Assembly: GCF_021183825.1 (NCBI RefSeq)
Contig: NZ_CP089211.1
Span: 2,666,001 to 2,730,000 of the forward strand
Direction: 5' to 3'
DNA: 64,000 bases
DNA from: Sinomicrobium kalidii
GTDB lineage: Bacteria; Bacteroidota; Bacteroidia; Flavobacteriales; Flavobacteriaceae
Numbering within the stretch: position 1 is the stretch's first letter; each line of letters opens with the position of its first letter. The position numbers and the translations under genes were made by a program. Below the pieces are notes generated by a model, which saw nothing but the letters and a program-made list of their open reading frames with translations, was not told the origin of the DNA and did no database searches. Positions 29,113 through 38,900 of this stretch are shown piece after piece.

Positions 29113-29808
29113 TCAGTATTCCGGGCAAATATATTTCCTTATCATATATGGTGTTATCGCTTTCAGGGTACTTCCTGTTTCAGGGTGCAGCCCGTAATCG
29201 GTGAAGTATTCCAGTTCACCCTGTTCATTTTTACCATACCAAAGATTTTCCTTACCATCTGCCTTAAAAAAGTCGGTACCGCAATCCGGTTTTATCTTTT
29301 TAAAATGAAGTATGCGTTCTTCCCTGTACAGTTTTAGCTGACCGTTTTTCAGCTTTGTTGCATCGAAAGGGGCTTCTACATATTTGGTGTTCTGCCATTC
29401 CATCCATCGTTTTTGAGGTATTATGGCCATTATTGAAAAAAATGCTACTAAAATAATGGCAACCGATATGGTGATCTGTAATATCAGCTTTTTCCTTCTT
29501 TTATTCCCTTTTCCTGTTTCTTTGATCATGGGAGGAGGATAATCTTTCGCAAAACCTGGGAAGTCGGGATATCCGAGGTACTTACACAGGGCTTTCACGA
29601 CCGCCTGACGTTTTATATTCACTTCATTATGGTTGTCTTTGGAGACATCGTCATATAAAGTTTTAAGTTTTTTTGCACTGTACAAAAAATCTATTTGTTC
29701 CGCAAGGTATTCAGTCTGTTTGTTAAGGGAGGGTTTGCTGCTTACCCCGTCTTTAGCCAAGTCCTCTACTACTTTTTCAAAAGCGAGTTCTACAAGTTTT
29801 CGGTGCAT
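29113..29808 (-). CDS. Hypothetical one-helix membrane protein
   Basis: 231 residues. Residues 1-107 are soluble and helical, with a conserved-looking NIKRQAVVKALCKYLGYPDFPGF segment near 64-86 and a basic stop (KGNKRRKK). A single membrane helix spans about 108-130 (ITISVAIILVAFFSIMAI). The C-terminal 100 residues are polar, contain two cysteines and probably lie in the periplasm (LWYGKNEQGELEYFTDYGLHPETG). The basic residues before the helix predict a cytoplasmic N-terminus. I do not recognise the family. It points away from the small-lipoprotein/kinase operon and shares its 376-bp upstream region, so a regulatory link is possible. Confidence 0.75.
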   Translation of the reverse strand: MHRKLVELAFEKVVEDLAKDGVSSKPSLNKQTEYLAEQIDFLYSAKKLKTLYDDVSKDNHNEVNIKRQAVVKALCKYLGYPDFPGFAKDYPPPMIKETGKGNKRRKKLILQITISVAIILVAFFSIMAIIPQKRWMEWQNTKYVEAPFDATKLKNGQLKLYREERILHFKKIKPDCGTDFFKADGKENLWYGKNEQGELEYFTDYGLHPETGSTLKAITPYMIRKYICPEY

Positions 29809-30184
29809 TTCGGGTTGGTTTTTATGCTTTAAAATACTAAAAATATCCCGGAAAGAACCTGGAAAATTCCCGGAAATTTTTTTCCGGAAAGTTTCCGGAT
29901 TGTTTCTGTTTCTTTTCCAATCTTTCCAAAAAGATATTCATTCATTTGATTCATAATCAGTCAGGTAACAGTCGACAAAATCTACCTGATTCTGATAAAA
30001 AGAACCTGTGGCAGGGAAGAATGACTTCCGGGAAGTAGCCAGACTTCCCTGCCGCTTGTTCCGAATACTTCCCACAAAGAGAAGACGTCTCTCTCATTTC
30101 TATTCAGTGCTGCACTGCATGACCTCGTGATCCGGGAAAACCCCGGATAGGACAAGTATTGCATAAATATTAAATCAAGACAAA
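29809..30184. other. Palindrome-rich divergent intergenic region
   Basis: 376 bp without a convincing gene. CCGGAAA (29870-29876) pairs with TTTCCGG (29881-29887) across four Ts, and the latter overlaps the perfect palindrome TTTCCGGAAA (29881-29890); further copies of CCGGAAA or its complement start at 29848 and 29892. GGCAGGGAAG (30010-30019) pairs with CTTCCCTGCC (30044-30053), and the inner ACTTCC and GGAAGT (30024-30036) also pair. TCCGGG and CCCGGA (30131-30147) form a third hairpin. No TAnnTTTG box was found for either flanking gene. Confidence 0.65.
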
Positions 30185-30352
30185 ATGAAAAAAATTTATA
30201 TAATTCTGCTTACGGGAATCCTCAATCTGGGATATTATTCCTGTACACCGCCTGACGAAACAGACGATCTGATTAACAATGTGGATATACAGGGTTGTTG
30301 TGATGAAGATGAACCTATTTTACCCCCGCCTCCGCCTGATGGTGGTGATTAA
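30185..30352 (+). CDS. Small proline-rich lipoprotein, 55 residues
   Basis: A short gene with a lipoprotein signal: MKKIYIILLTGILNLGYYSC, with Cys20 as the modified residue in a non-canonical box (GYYSC). The mature peptide is only 36 residues, acidic, with a Cys-Cys pair (QGCCDEDEP) and a proline run (PPPPPDGGD) at the end. It ends 27 bp before the TPR histidine kinase gene on the same strand, so the three genes probably form one operon. I do not recognise it. A role as sensor accessory or secreted signal of the kinase is inference from position. Confidence 0.7.
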   Translation: MKKIYIILLTGILNLGYYSCTPPDETDDLINNVDIQGCCDEDEPILPPPPPDGGD

Positions 30353-30379
30353 TAAATAATTAGTTGTTATTTTAGAGGA

Positions 30380-32038
30380 ATGAAACCCATAAGAGATTCA
30401 TTCCTCTTTTTTTTGTGCGCTTTACTGTATACTGCAGAGGTGGATTGTCACGTCCCGCAACAAAACGATAGCTTGCACTATTATTATTTGTTGGTAAAAC
30501 AACCGGGGACTCGTACTGATCTTCATAAAGCTTATGTCTATTTTGAAAACAGGCGGAAAGAGCATTCGAGTGAAAAAGATACCTTGAATGTTATATTTTG
30601 TTTGAGACTTATTGCCGATATCCAAAACAAAATAGGATTTTTATATGAAAGCGAGGCTTCTGCTGTTGAAGCACTCAATTTGTTGGATCACCTGAAAGGG
30701 AAGGACACGCTTGTAGAGCCCCGTATAGGTATATACAATCATCTCGGAATGATTTGTCGCCAGCGCGACGATTATGAGAAAGCTTTATATTATTATGATC
30801 GTGTGCTGAATATTGCAACCAATGAAAATCATAAGTATACTACATGGAACAATAAGTCTAACGTATATAAAGACCAACAAAACTATACAGCGGCCATCAC
30901 GGGATTTACCAAATTATACGAACATGCCCTGAAAGAAAAAGATACCTTGAGAATGGCCAGGGCTTTGGACAATCTGGGGTTGGTGCAGTCCAGAGTAAAC
31001 ATGTCGGAGGGGCTGCTTAATATGAAGAAAGCCCTGGATATTCGGAGATCGAAGCATCATGTTTCGGGTATTATAACAAGCTATCTCCACCTCATAGAAT
31101 ATTACCGGGACCGGGGAGAAACAGAGCAAGCCGTTGCCATAGCTGAAGAAGCCAGGAAAATTACCGATTCTTCCGGAAACAACCCCAAATGGCGTTCGCA
31201 CATCCTTTCTGCGATCATTGACCTGAAAAACGATCCGGATATCCTGGAATTTAAACGATATACGGATAGTGTTGTCGCTGCAGACCAGCTTCAGCGCAAC
31301 AAATATGTATCGGCAAAATATAACTTTATAGCACAGGAACAAAAAGCACGTGAAAGCGAACTGCAACGGGTTAGGGAAAAATCCAGGCGTATTGTATACC
31401 AGTTTGTGGGATTGTTCCTGTTGATCATTGTTATACTGGTTGTTCTCTACCTCAGAATGAAACACAGGAAAGAAATACAGCAGAAAGTGAATGCCACCGA
31501 AATGCGGATATCCCAAAAAATGCATGACGAGGTGGCTAACGATATGTACAGGCTGATGACCAATATCCAGACCTATCCCGGTATTCCCGGGAAAATTCTT
31601 GACGATCTCGAAGATATTTACACTCATACCCGCGATATATCGCGGGAAATAAATACTCCGGACCTTAATGCTGATTACGGGGAAACACTGAAGGATCTGT
31701 TATTGCAGTTTCAGACAGATAAGACGAATATCGTTATTAAGGGATTGTCTGAGATATCCTGGAAAACGGTTCGTGAAGACGAAAAATATGCCATCTACAA
31801 GGTGCTGCTGGAATTGATGGTCAACATGAAAAAACACAGCAATGCCACAATGGTGCTGTTACAGTTTGGTCAGGCCGGAGGTGCTACGGTCGTAGAGTAC
31901 AGTGATAACGGAAATGGATGTGATCTTCAGAAGGGGAACGGACTCACCAATGCGGAAAACCGTATAAAACTCGTAAACGGAACCATTACATTTGTTTCTG
32001 CCCCCAAAAAGGGGTTTAAAGCAAAAATGGTTGTATAG
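30380..32038 (+). CDS. TPR-containing sensor histidine kinase
   Basis: 552 residues. A signal sequence (about 1-24) is followed by an exported region of TPR-like repeats to about 330 (examples GIYNHLGMICRQRDDYEKAL, NYTAAITGFTKLYEHAL). One membrane helix lies at about 335-356. The kinase core has a MHDEVANDMYRLM box with His382 as the probable phosphorylated residue, then a compact HATPase with ELMVNMKKHSNAT (N box) and DNGNGCDLQKGNGLTNAENRI (G boxes). This plan, with periplasmic TPRs and a NarL-type partner, is common in Bacteroidota. The response regulator starts 3 bp after its stop. Confidence 0.9.
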   Translation: MKPIRDSFLFFLCALLYTAEVDCHVPQQNDSLHYYYLLVKQPGTRTDLHKAYVYFENRRKEHSSEKDTLNVIFCLRLIADIQNKIGFLYESEASAVEALNLLDHLKGKDTLVEPRIGIYNHLGMICRQRDDYEKALYYYDRVLNIATNENHKYTTWNNKSNVYKDQQNYTAAITGFTKLYEHALKEKDTLRMARALDNLGLVQSRVNMSEGLLNMKKALDIRRSKHHVSGIITSYLHLIEYYRDRGETEQAVAIAEEARKITDSSGNNPKWRSHILSAIIDLKNDPDILEFKRYTDSVVAADQLQRNKYVSAKYNFIAQEQKARESELQRVREKSRRIVYQFVGLFLLIIVILVVLYLRMKHRKEIQQKVNATEMRISQKMHDEVANDMYRLMTNIQTYPGIPGKILDDLEDIYTHTRDISREINTPDLNADYGETLKDLLLQFQTDKTNIVIKGLSEISWKTVREDEKYAIYKVLLELMVNMKKHSNATMVLLQFGQAGGATVVEYSDNGNGCDLQKGNGLTNAENRIKLVNGTITFVSAPKKGFKAKMVV

Positions 32039-32041
32039 CGT

Positions 32042-32707
32042 ATGTTTTCCAAAGTAATAATAACTGAAGATATGGACGATATAAACAAAGGGGTGTATAC
32101 AACCCTTTGTGAACTGGGCGTCCCGGAAATAGAACAGGTACAGTATTGCGACGATGCTTTTTTAAGGATTAAAAAAGCTGTTATGGACGGAGTACCGTAT
32201 GACCTGATGATAACTGACCTCTTTTTCAGAGCAGATCACCGTAAACAAAAATACCCGTCCGGAGAGGCGCTTACAGAAGCTTTGAGAAAGGAATTCCCGG
32301 ACCTGAAGATCGTTGTGTACAGTATTGAGGACCGTCTTCAGAAAGTGAGAGACATGATGGTCAATCATAAGGTCAATGCCTACGTGTGTAAAGGCAGAAA
32401 TGGCCTTCGCGAACTGACAGAAGCTGTCCGGATGGTCTATGAAGGAAACGAATATCTGTCCCCGCAGGTAAATCAGGCACTTCGTTCCAAAACCGATCTC
32501 GAAATAAATGATTACGATATAGAATTGATCAAACAGTTAGGCCTGGGACTATCACAGGTGGACATCAGCCATTATCTGGAACAAAATAATATTTTTCCCA
32601 GTAGTTTGAGTTCCGTGGAAAAACGGGTGAATAAGCTAAAGGATATTTTCAGGGCCAATACTCCTGCACACCTGGTAGCTATAGCCAAGGATATGGGGCT
32701 GATTTAA
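32042..32707 (+). CDS. NarL/LuxR-like response regulator
   Basis: 221 residues. The receiver domain has the acidic pair Glu9-Asp10 (ITEDMDD), the phosphoacceptor Asp59 in MITDLFF, and a Lys in AYVCKGRNG. A long insertion after Asp59 (RADHRKQKYPSG) is unusual. The C-terminal part resembles a LuxR-type HTH (KQLGLGLSQVDISHYL ... SSVEKRVNKLKDIFRANTPAHLVAIAKDMGLI), though its first recognition segment is longer than usual. It is the cognate partner of the kinase just upstream. Targets are unknown; autoregulation through the palindromic region at 29809-30184 is possible. Confidence 0.88.
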   Translation: MFSKVIITEDMDDINKGVYTTLCELGVPEIEQVQYCDDAFLRIKKAVMDGVPYDLMITDLFFRADHRKQKYPSGEALTEALRKEFPDLKIVVYSIEDRLQKVRDMMVNHKVNAYVCKGRNGLRELTEAVRMVYEGNEYLSPQVNQALRSKTDLEINDYDIELIKQLGLGLSQVDISHYLEQNNIFPSSLSSVEKRVNKLKDIFRANTPAHLVAIAKDMGLI

Positions 32708-32723
32708 TAATGTATCAAAGTAT

Positions 32724-32754
32724 AGCGGGATTTCATCATGAAACCCCGCTTTTT
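32724..32754. terminator. Bidirectional intrinsic terminator between the regulator gene and hppD
   Basis: AGCGGGATTTC (32724-32734) pairs with GAAACCCCGCT (32740-32750) at 10 of 11 positions. A run of five Ts follows on the plus strand. On the minus strand the run is weaker, so it serves mainly the kinase/regulator operon. Confidence 0.75.
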
Positions 32755-32761
32755 GATTTTG

Positions 32762-33901
32762 TTATAAAGTCCCCCTCGATTCCTGCTCCCTTTCAATAGC
32801 CTCGAACAAAGCCTTGAAATTCCCTTTCCCGAAAGATTGCGCCCCTTTTCTCTGAATGATCTCGAAAAACATGGTAGGCCTGTCCAATACGGGTTTGGTA
32901 AATATTTGAAGAAGGTATCCCTCATCGTCCCGGTCTATTAAAACACCGAGTTTTTTCAGCGGTTCCAGGTCCTCGTCAATTTCACCTACCCGGTCGAGTA
33001 CGGTCTCGTAATAGGTTTCCGGTACGTAGAGGAATTCCACACCACGGTCTCTCAACTGTGTTACGGTTTCAATGATATTGTCGGTAGCCACGGCTATATG
33101 CTGTACTCCGGCGCCGTTGTAGAAATCGATGTATTCCTCTATTTGTGATTTCTTTTTCCCTTCCGCAGGTTCGTTGATGGGGAATTTGATCCTTCCGTTA
33201 CCATTGCTCATCACCTTGCTCATCAGGGCTGTGTATTCCGTAGAAATATCCTTGTCGTCAAAAGAGACCAGCTGTGCAAATCCCATGACCTTGGCGTAGA
33301 ACTCACACCACTTGTTCATTTCGTTCCAGCCTACATTTCCTACCATATGGTCGATAAACTTTAATCCTACGGGCTCCGGTTTGTATGTAGTTTTCCAGGG
33401 TTTGAATCCGGGCATAAAAACACCATCGTAGTTTTTGCGTTCCACAAATACGTGTATGGTTTCTCCGTAGGTACGGATACCTGAAAGAACGACTTTGCCA
33501 TGTTCGTCATCAATGGTTTTCGGTTCCATATAGCTTTCCGCTCCGCGTTTGGTGGTTTCTTCATGGCTTTTGGCGGCGTCGTCAACCCATAATGCTATGA
33601 CCTTAACCCCGTCGCCATGTGCGTCGATATGACGATTGATATCACCACCCGACTGAAGCGGGGAAGTGAGCACCAGTCGGATCTTATCCTGTTGCAGTAC
33701 GTAAGATACCCTGTCCTTGATACCGGTCTCCAGTCCGGCATAAGCTATGGGTTGAAAACCCCACGCCGATTGATAATAGTGTGCGGCCTGTTTGGCATTA
33801 CCTACGTATAATTCTACATAATCTGTTCCGAGTATCGGTAAAAAGTCTTCGGCTTCGGGAACTGTTTTTTCCAGATGTAAGGATGTATTGTCGGTTTTCA
33901 T
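32762..33901 (-). CDS. hppD: 4-hydroxyphenylpyruvate dioxygenase
   Basis: A 379-residue Fe(II) dioxygenase that converts 4-hydroxyphenylpyruvate to homogentisate in tyrosine breakdown. The two vicinal-oxygen-chelate halves are visible. The iron ligands are His185 (FIDHMVGNV), His268 (GVQHIAVATDNI) and Glu347 (MFFEIIQRKG), and the C-terminal gate helix has FGKGNFKALFEAIEREQ. The gene lies downstream of hmgA on the same strand with 149 bp between them, so the pair covers two successive pathway steps. Later steps (maleylacetoacetate isomerase, fumarylacetoacetase) are not in the window. Confidence 0.97.
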   Translation of the reverse strand: MKTDNTSLHLEKTVPEAEDFLPILGTDYVELYVGNAKQAAHYYQSAWGFQPIAYAGLETGIKDRVSYVLQQDKIRLVLTSPLQSGGDINRHIDAHGDGVKVIALWVDDAAKSHEETTKRGAESYMEPKTIDDEHGKVVLSGIRTYGETIHVFVERKNYDGVFMPGFKPWKTTYKPEPVGLKFIDHMVGNVGWNEMNKWCEFYAKVMGFAQLVSFDDKDISTEYTALMSKVMSNGNGRIKFPINEPAEGKKKSQIEEYIDFYNGAGVQHIAVATDNIIETVTQLRDRGVEFLYVPETYYETVLDRVGEIDEDLEPLKKLGVLIDRDDEGYLLQIFTKPVLDRPTMFFEIIQRKGAQSFGKGNFKALFEAIEREQESRGTL

Positions 33902-34050
33902 TTTTTTTGAATTTGATAATTTGTTAATTAGTCAATGCGCTGCGCTGAATATAGTTGAAGCGTGCCCATTGATGGTAGGTTCGGAGAGATAATTCCTTCC
34001 CCTTTCGATGTGACGATGATTTTATTTGATATCCTGTTATTACATTATCG

Positions 34051-35208
34051 TTACTCCAACCACGATTTGTGATAGGAGTCATCTGCGATCTTCATGGCAT
34101 CTTCAGTAAGCATCAGCGGTTTAAACGTATCTACCATAACGGCCAGTTCGTCGGTTTTTTCCTTGCCGATACTGCGTTCTGCCGCTCCGGGATGCGGACC
34201 GTGAGGAATGCCGGAGGGATGGAGGGAAATATGTCCGGCTGCGATATCGTTCCGGCTCATAAAGTCTCCGTCTACGTAATACAGTACTTCGTCACTGTCA
34301 ATATTGCTGTGATTATACGGTGCGGGAATACTTTCCGGATGATAATCGTACAACCTGGGAACAAAGCTGCATACTACAAAAGCATCAGTCTCAAAAGTCT
34401 GGTGAACAGGTGGCGGCTGGTGTATGCGTCCTGTTATGGGTTCGAAATCGTGTATGGAAAAGGCATAGGGGTAATTGAATCCGTCATAACCCACCACATC
34501 AAACGGGTGTGTGGCATAGATCATATCAAAGCGTTCATTCTTCTTTTTGATCTTTATCATGAAATCGCCCTTTTCGTCATGGGTTTCCAGTTCCTGTGGT
34601 TGCCGGATATCCCGTTCGCAATAAGGCGAATGTTCCAGGAGCTGCCCGAACCAGTTCCGGTATTTTTTCGGTGTATAAATAGGCCGGTGCGACTCCACGA
34701 TAAAGAGACGGTTATCTTCGGAATCGAAATCCATTTTATAAATGGTTCCCCTGGGTACCAGCAGGTAATCCCCGTAACTGAAGTCGAGATTACCCAGATG
34801 GGTCCGCAACTTTCCGCTTCCCCTGTGGATAAAGATCAACTCGTCGGCATCCGCATTTTTGTAAAAATAACCTGTTGTGGATTGTTTCGGTGCGGCGAGG
34901 ATAATGCTGCAATCACTGTTGGTAAGCACGGTTTTCCTGCTTTGCAGGTAATCGTCTTCCGGCTGCACCTTAAACCCGTGAAAGCGATAGGCCTTGATGT
35001 TGTTTTCTACTGCTATTTTCGGGGCAACATCGGTTGATCCTTTGACTTCCCTTACCTGTGTAGGGCGGTGTTCGTGGTATATATTGGACGACATGCCGTC
35101 AAATCCCACCGTGCCGAAAAGCTGTTCGTAGTACAAACTGCCATCGGGTTTCCGGAAGATGGTATGTCGTTTATGGGGTATTTTCCCCAGTTTGTGATAG
35201 AATGGCAT
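34051..35208 (-). CDS. hmgA: Homogentisate 1,2-dioxygenase
   Basis: 385 residues from the ATG at 35208 (MPFYHKLGKIPHKRHTIFRK); the frame continues 15 codons upstream, but the family starts here. The enzyme opens the homogentisate ring to 4-maleylacetoacetate with Fe(II) and O2. The iron site is recognisable in the C-terminal cupin: YNHSNIDSDEVLYYV supplies His and Glu, and GIPHGPHPGA supplies the last His. It precedes hppD in the direction of transcription, and both are probably induced together by aromatic amino acids. Confidence 0.94.
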   Translation of the reverse strand: MPFYHKLGKIPHKRHTIFRKPDGSLYYEQLFGTVGFDGMSSNIYHEHRPTQVREVKGSTDVAPKIAVENNIKAYRFHGFKVQPEDDYLQSRKTVLTNSDCSIILAAPKQSTTGYFYKNADADELIFIHRGSGKLRTHLGNLDFSYGDYLLVPRGTIYKMDFDSEDNRLFIVESHRPIYTPKKYRNWFGQLLEHSPYCERDIRQPQELETHDEKGDFMIKIKKKNERFDMIYATHPFDVVGYDGFNYPYAFSIHDFEPITGRIHQPPPVHQTFETDAFVVCSFVPRLYDYHPESIPAPYNHSNIDSDEVLYYVDGDFMSRNDIAAGHISLHPSGIPHGPHPGAAERSIGKEKTDELAVMVDTFKPLMLTEDAMKIADDSYHKSWLE

Positions 35209-35582
35209 GATGTTGTATTTAGGTTTAACTTTTTTGAAGAAGACAAAAGTCAACCCGCCTCATTCCGGACTACGCTTAATGAGGTATTGTAAATATGTCA
35301 ATAAACCTTGCCATATAGAGTTCATACCATACAAATATCGGAAAATATTTGCGGAGTATGAAATTGAATGGAATAGTATTTAATTTGTAAATGATTAGGG
35401 AAGGTTCGGTCTTTGATGCCTGATGCAAACAAAATATTGATAATACCGGGTGTCAGGGATATGTTTTATCGTTTTTTTATATTTTCCGAGCTTAATTTTC
35501 CCGAAAAAGTATTTTAAGAAATCTTTTAGCCCCTGAATTATTAAAAAACATACCTTTGCCTTACAAATAAAACAGGCGACGT
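35209..35582. other. Divergent intergenic region between hmgA and the metal efflux operon
   Basis: 374 bp without a convincing gene. It contains the plus-strand -7 box at 35551. No TAnnTTTG box could be placed for hmgA, and there is no strong hairpin. A sequence near 35329-35352 with ACAAATATCGG and AAATATTTGCGG is mildly self-complementary. Confidence 0.6.
35551..35558 (+). promoter_or_regulatory. Putative -7 box for the metal efflux operon
   Basis: TACCTTTG matches TAnnTTTG and is 25 bp before the TTG start of the first gene, leaving a leader of about 18 nt. Confidence 0.6.
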
Positions 35583-35903
35583 TTGCGAAAGGTATTGACC
35601 ATATTATTGAGTGCCTATGTGCTGGTCCTGGCGGTAACCCCCTGTGCGGATACGGCCGAACCCGACCCGCATGGCCTTGCTCTTGTGGAAACACATTCCG
35701 ATTTGGATAACACAACTGTCGGCCACATGGAATGTACCCCTTTTTGTACCTGCGCCTGTTGCGGGATTGTAATCTCTGTTGAGAATCTCCCGGTTTACCC
35801 TGATTTCCGCACCGTCGAAAATTTTACCGATAACTTCCCGCTGCATACTTCTTTCCCGAGGGAATACCATCATTCTGTTTTACAGCCGCCACAATTGGTT
35901 TAA
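35583..35903 (+). CDS. Small exported Cys/His-rich protein (DUF6660-like) heading the efflux operon
   Basis: 106 residues read from a TTG, the only in-frame start before the signal sequence (RKVLTILLSAYVLVLAVTP). The mature part has Cys21, then a dense cluster CTPFCTCACC with Cys51, 55, 57, 59 and 60, and His30, His38 and His48 nearby. That is a plausible soft-metal site. The C-terminus (FPREYHHSVLQPPQLV) adds two histidines. It resembles small proteins, DUF6660 as I recall, placed beside CusA-type pumps in Bacteroidota. A role in periplasmic copper or zinc capture is inference. It is 75 bp before the CusA-TolC gene. Confidence 0.75.
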   Translation: MRKVLTILLSAYVLVLAVTPCADTAEPDPHGLALVETHSDLDNTTVGHMECTPFCTCACCGIVISVENLPVYPDFRTVENFTDNFPLHTSFPREYHHSVLQPPQLV

Positions 35904-35978
35904 CATTTTTCAGAGCACCGCATTCTGCTGATCTGCGCGGGATGTTCACTTTTTTATGTTAAACTTAATTGTATCCGT

Positions 35979-38900
35979 ATGATTAATAAAATCATCGGCT
36001 TTTCCATTAAGAACAAGATCATTGTGTTTTTAATGGTGATAGCCATTGTGGGCGGCGGATGGTATTCCGTGAAGACCATTAACCTGGATTCCGTCCCCGA
36101 TATAACCAACAACCAGGTCCAGATCATTACCACAGCCCCTAACCTGGGCACAGAAGACATCGAACAATTTGTAACCTATACGGTAGAACTCGCTGTTTCC
36201 AACCTGCCGGGAGTACAGGAAATACGATCGGTATCCCGTTTCGGTTTGTCCGTAGTAACCGTCGTTTTTAAAGACGATATGGGCACCTACCTCCCCAGGC
36301 AGCTGGTAAGTGAAAAGCTTTCCGAAATAAAGGAAGATATACCTTCGGGTTTTGGTGAACCTTCCATGGGGCCTATTACCACCGGACTGGGAGAAATATA
36401 CCAGTATACCATAAAACCGGAGAAAGGGTATGAAAACCAATATTCACCCACCGAACTCCGTACGGTCCAGGACTGGATTGTAAAACGGCAAATGGCCCTT
36501 TTGCCGGGAATAGTAGAGGTCAATTCCTTTGGCGGAAATATCAAACAGTACGAAGTGACACTCAACCCGGCCAGACTGAACAGTGCCGGAGTATCCATTC
36601 ACGAAGTTTACGATGCCCTGGAACAAAACAATGCCAATACCGGGGGCGCCTATATCGAAAAGAACCGCATGGCCAATTTTATAAGAGGAGAAGGACTTAT
36701 AAAATCCCTTGACGATATAAGGAATATTGTAATAAAAACCGTAGACGGACAACCTGTTCTTATAGGTTCGGTAGCCGAAAATATCCGTTTCGGCAGCCAG
36801 GTGCGTTACGGAGCAGTGACCCGCGACGGACAGGGAGAAGCTGTAGGAGGGATGGTATTATTGCTTAAAGGCGAAAACTCGAATAAAGTTATTCAAAATG
36901 TAAAAGAACGGGTAGCCGAAATAGAAAAATCCCTTCCCGAAGGACTCACCATAGCGCCTTTTATAGACCGCAGTGACCTTATACAGCGAACGACCGACAC
37001 GGTAACCAAAAACCTCGTGGAAGGGGCGCTTATTGTCATTTTTGTCCTGGTCCTGCTGCTGGGCAGTTTCCGCGGGGGCTTGCTGGTAGCTTCGGTGATC
37101 CCGTTATCCCTTTTTGTGGCTCTTATACTGATGAAAGTCTTCGGGGTCTGGGCTAACCTGATGTCACTCGGGGCCATTGACTTCGGGATTATTGTGGACG
37201 GAGCCGTAATTATTGTGGAAGGTGCCGTCCATTTCACAGAAAAAAAACTGAGAGGCAGGACACAGTCGCTTTCCGGACGGGAAATGGACGATATCGCTTA
37301 TGATTCCGGGAGCAAGATGATGAATTCCGCTTTCTTCGGACAATTGATCATCCTTATCGTATTTACGCCTATTTTGTTCCTTACCGGGGTGGAAGGAAAG
37401 ATGTTCCAGCCCATGGCATACACCTTTGGTTTTGCCATGATCGGGGCCATTGTATTGTGTCTTACCTACGTGCCGGCAATGTCCGCATTGCTCCTCAAAC
37501 CTTCGGGTAAAAAAACACGTTTTTCCCGGTTTGAGCAGTTTATCAAAAATGTAGGCGACCGGATTATAGGGTACTGCCAAAACTGCTATCGTCCGGTATT
37601 GATGAGGGCCTTGCGGATGAAATATGCTGTGGTCATTTCCTCCGTGGTACTTCTCGGCCTTTCCCTGTTTGTCTTCAGCCGGATGGGAGGTGAGTTCCTG
37701 CCCGAGCTGGACGAAGGTGATATGGCCATGCAGGTCTTACTTCGCCCGGGGAGTTCGCTTTCCGAAAGCATGGCCACCACGACCAGGGTGGAGAAAATAG
37801 TGACCGGATTTCCCGAAGTGAAGACAATGGTCTCCCGTATAGGCGTTGCCGATATCCCGACAGACCCGATGCCGATGGATATAGCCGATTGTATCATTAC
37901 CCTGGAGAAGGACAAATCCAAATGGACATCGGCAGAGACCAAGGAAGAACTTATCGGGAAGATCAGGGAGGCCATAGCAGTCATCCCGGGGATAAATACC
38001 GTTTTTACACAACCTGTGGAACTGCGGTTCAACGAACTTCTCACCGGTGTACGGGAAGATATCGCCGTAAAACTGTATGGAGAGGACCTCGATGTACTTG
38101 CTGAAAAAGCAGCACAAATGGCGCAGATAATCCGTGGTGTCGACGGTGTGGGCGATGTGCGCCCGGAAGCCACGTCCGGCCTGCCGCAAATGACGGTGAC
38201 TTACAACAGGCAGAAGATGGCCAAATACGGACTTACGATCGAAAAGCTGAATACCTATATCAGCACTGCATTTGCCGGCCGTTCGGCAGGAGTGGTATTT
38301 GAAGGGGAGAAACGATTTGACCTTGTTGTCCGGTTTGACGAACAGTTCAGGAAAGATATCGGTAACCTGAGAAACCTGTTTGCAGACCTGCCCGGGGGCG
38401 AGCAGATCCCCATACGGGAAGTGGCCGATATCAATTATAAACCCGGGCCCATGCAGATAAGCCGTGACAATACCTCCCGGAGAATCTCCGTCGGGGTCAA
38501 TGTAAGAGGCAGGGATGTGCAGTCACTGGTAGAAGAAATCCGGGAAAAACTGGATGCGCAACTGGACCTCCCGCCGGGCTATTTTATAAAATACGGGGGC
38601 GCTTTTGAGAACCTGCAAAGGGCCAAAGACAGACTGGGGATTGTTGTACCCATTGCCCTGGCCATGATCTTTGTACTGCTTTATTTTGCCCTGAGATCAC
38701 TGTCACAGACCGTAATGATCTATATGGCCGTTCCTCTTGCGGCAATCGGAGGTGTTTTGTCGCTCTGGATACGCGGGATGCCTTTCAGTATATCTGCCGG
38801 TGTGGGGTTTATTGTGCTCTTCGGGGTGGCCGTGCTTAACGGACTGGTGCTTATCAGTCGGTTTAACAGCCTGAAAGAAGAAGGTGTTACCGATATAAGG

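Noticed and set aside
30914-31627. 237-codon open frame on the minus strand
   Set aside because: Antisense to the TPR histidine kinase gene and without recognisable features.
34069-35037. 322-codon open frame on the plus strand
   Set aside because: Antisense to hmgA, whose catalytic motifs are clear; composition is atypical.
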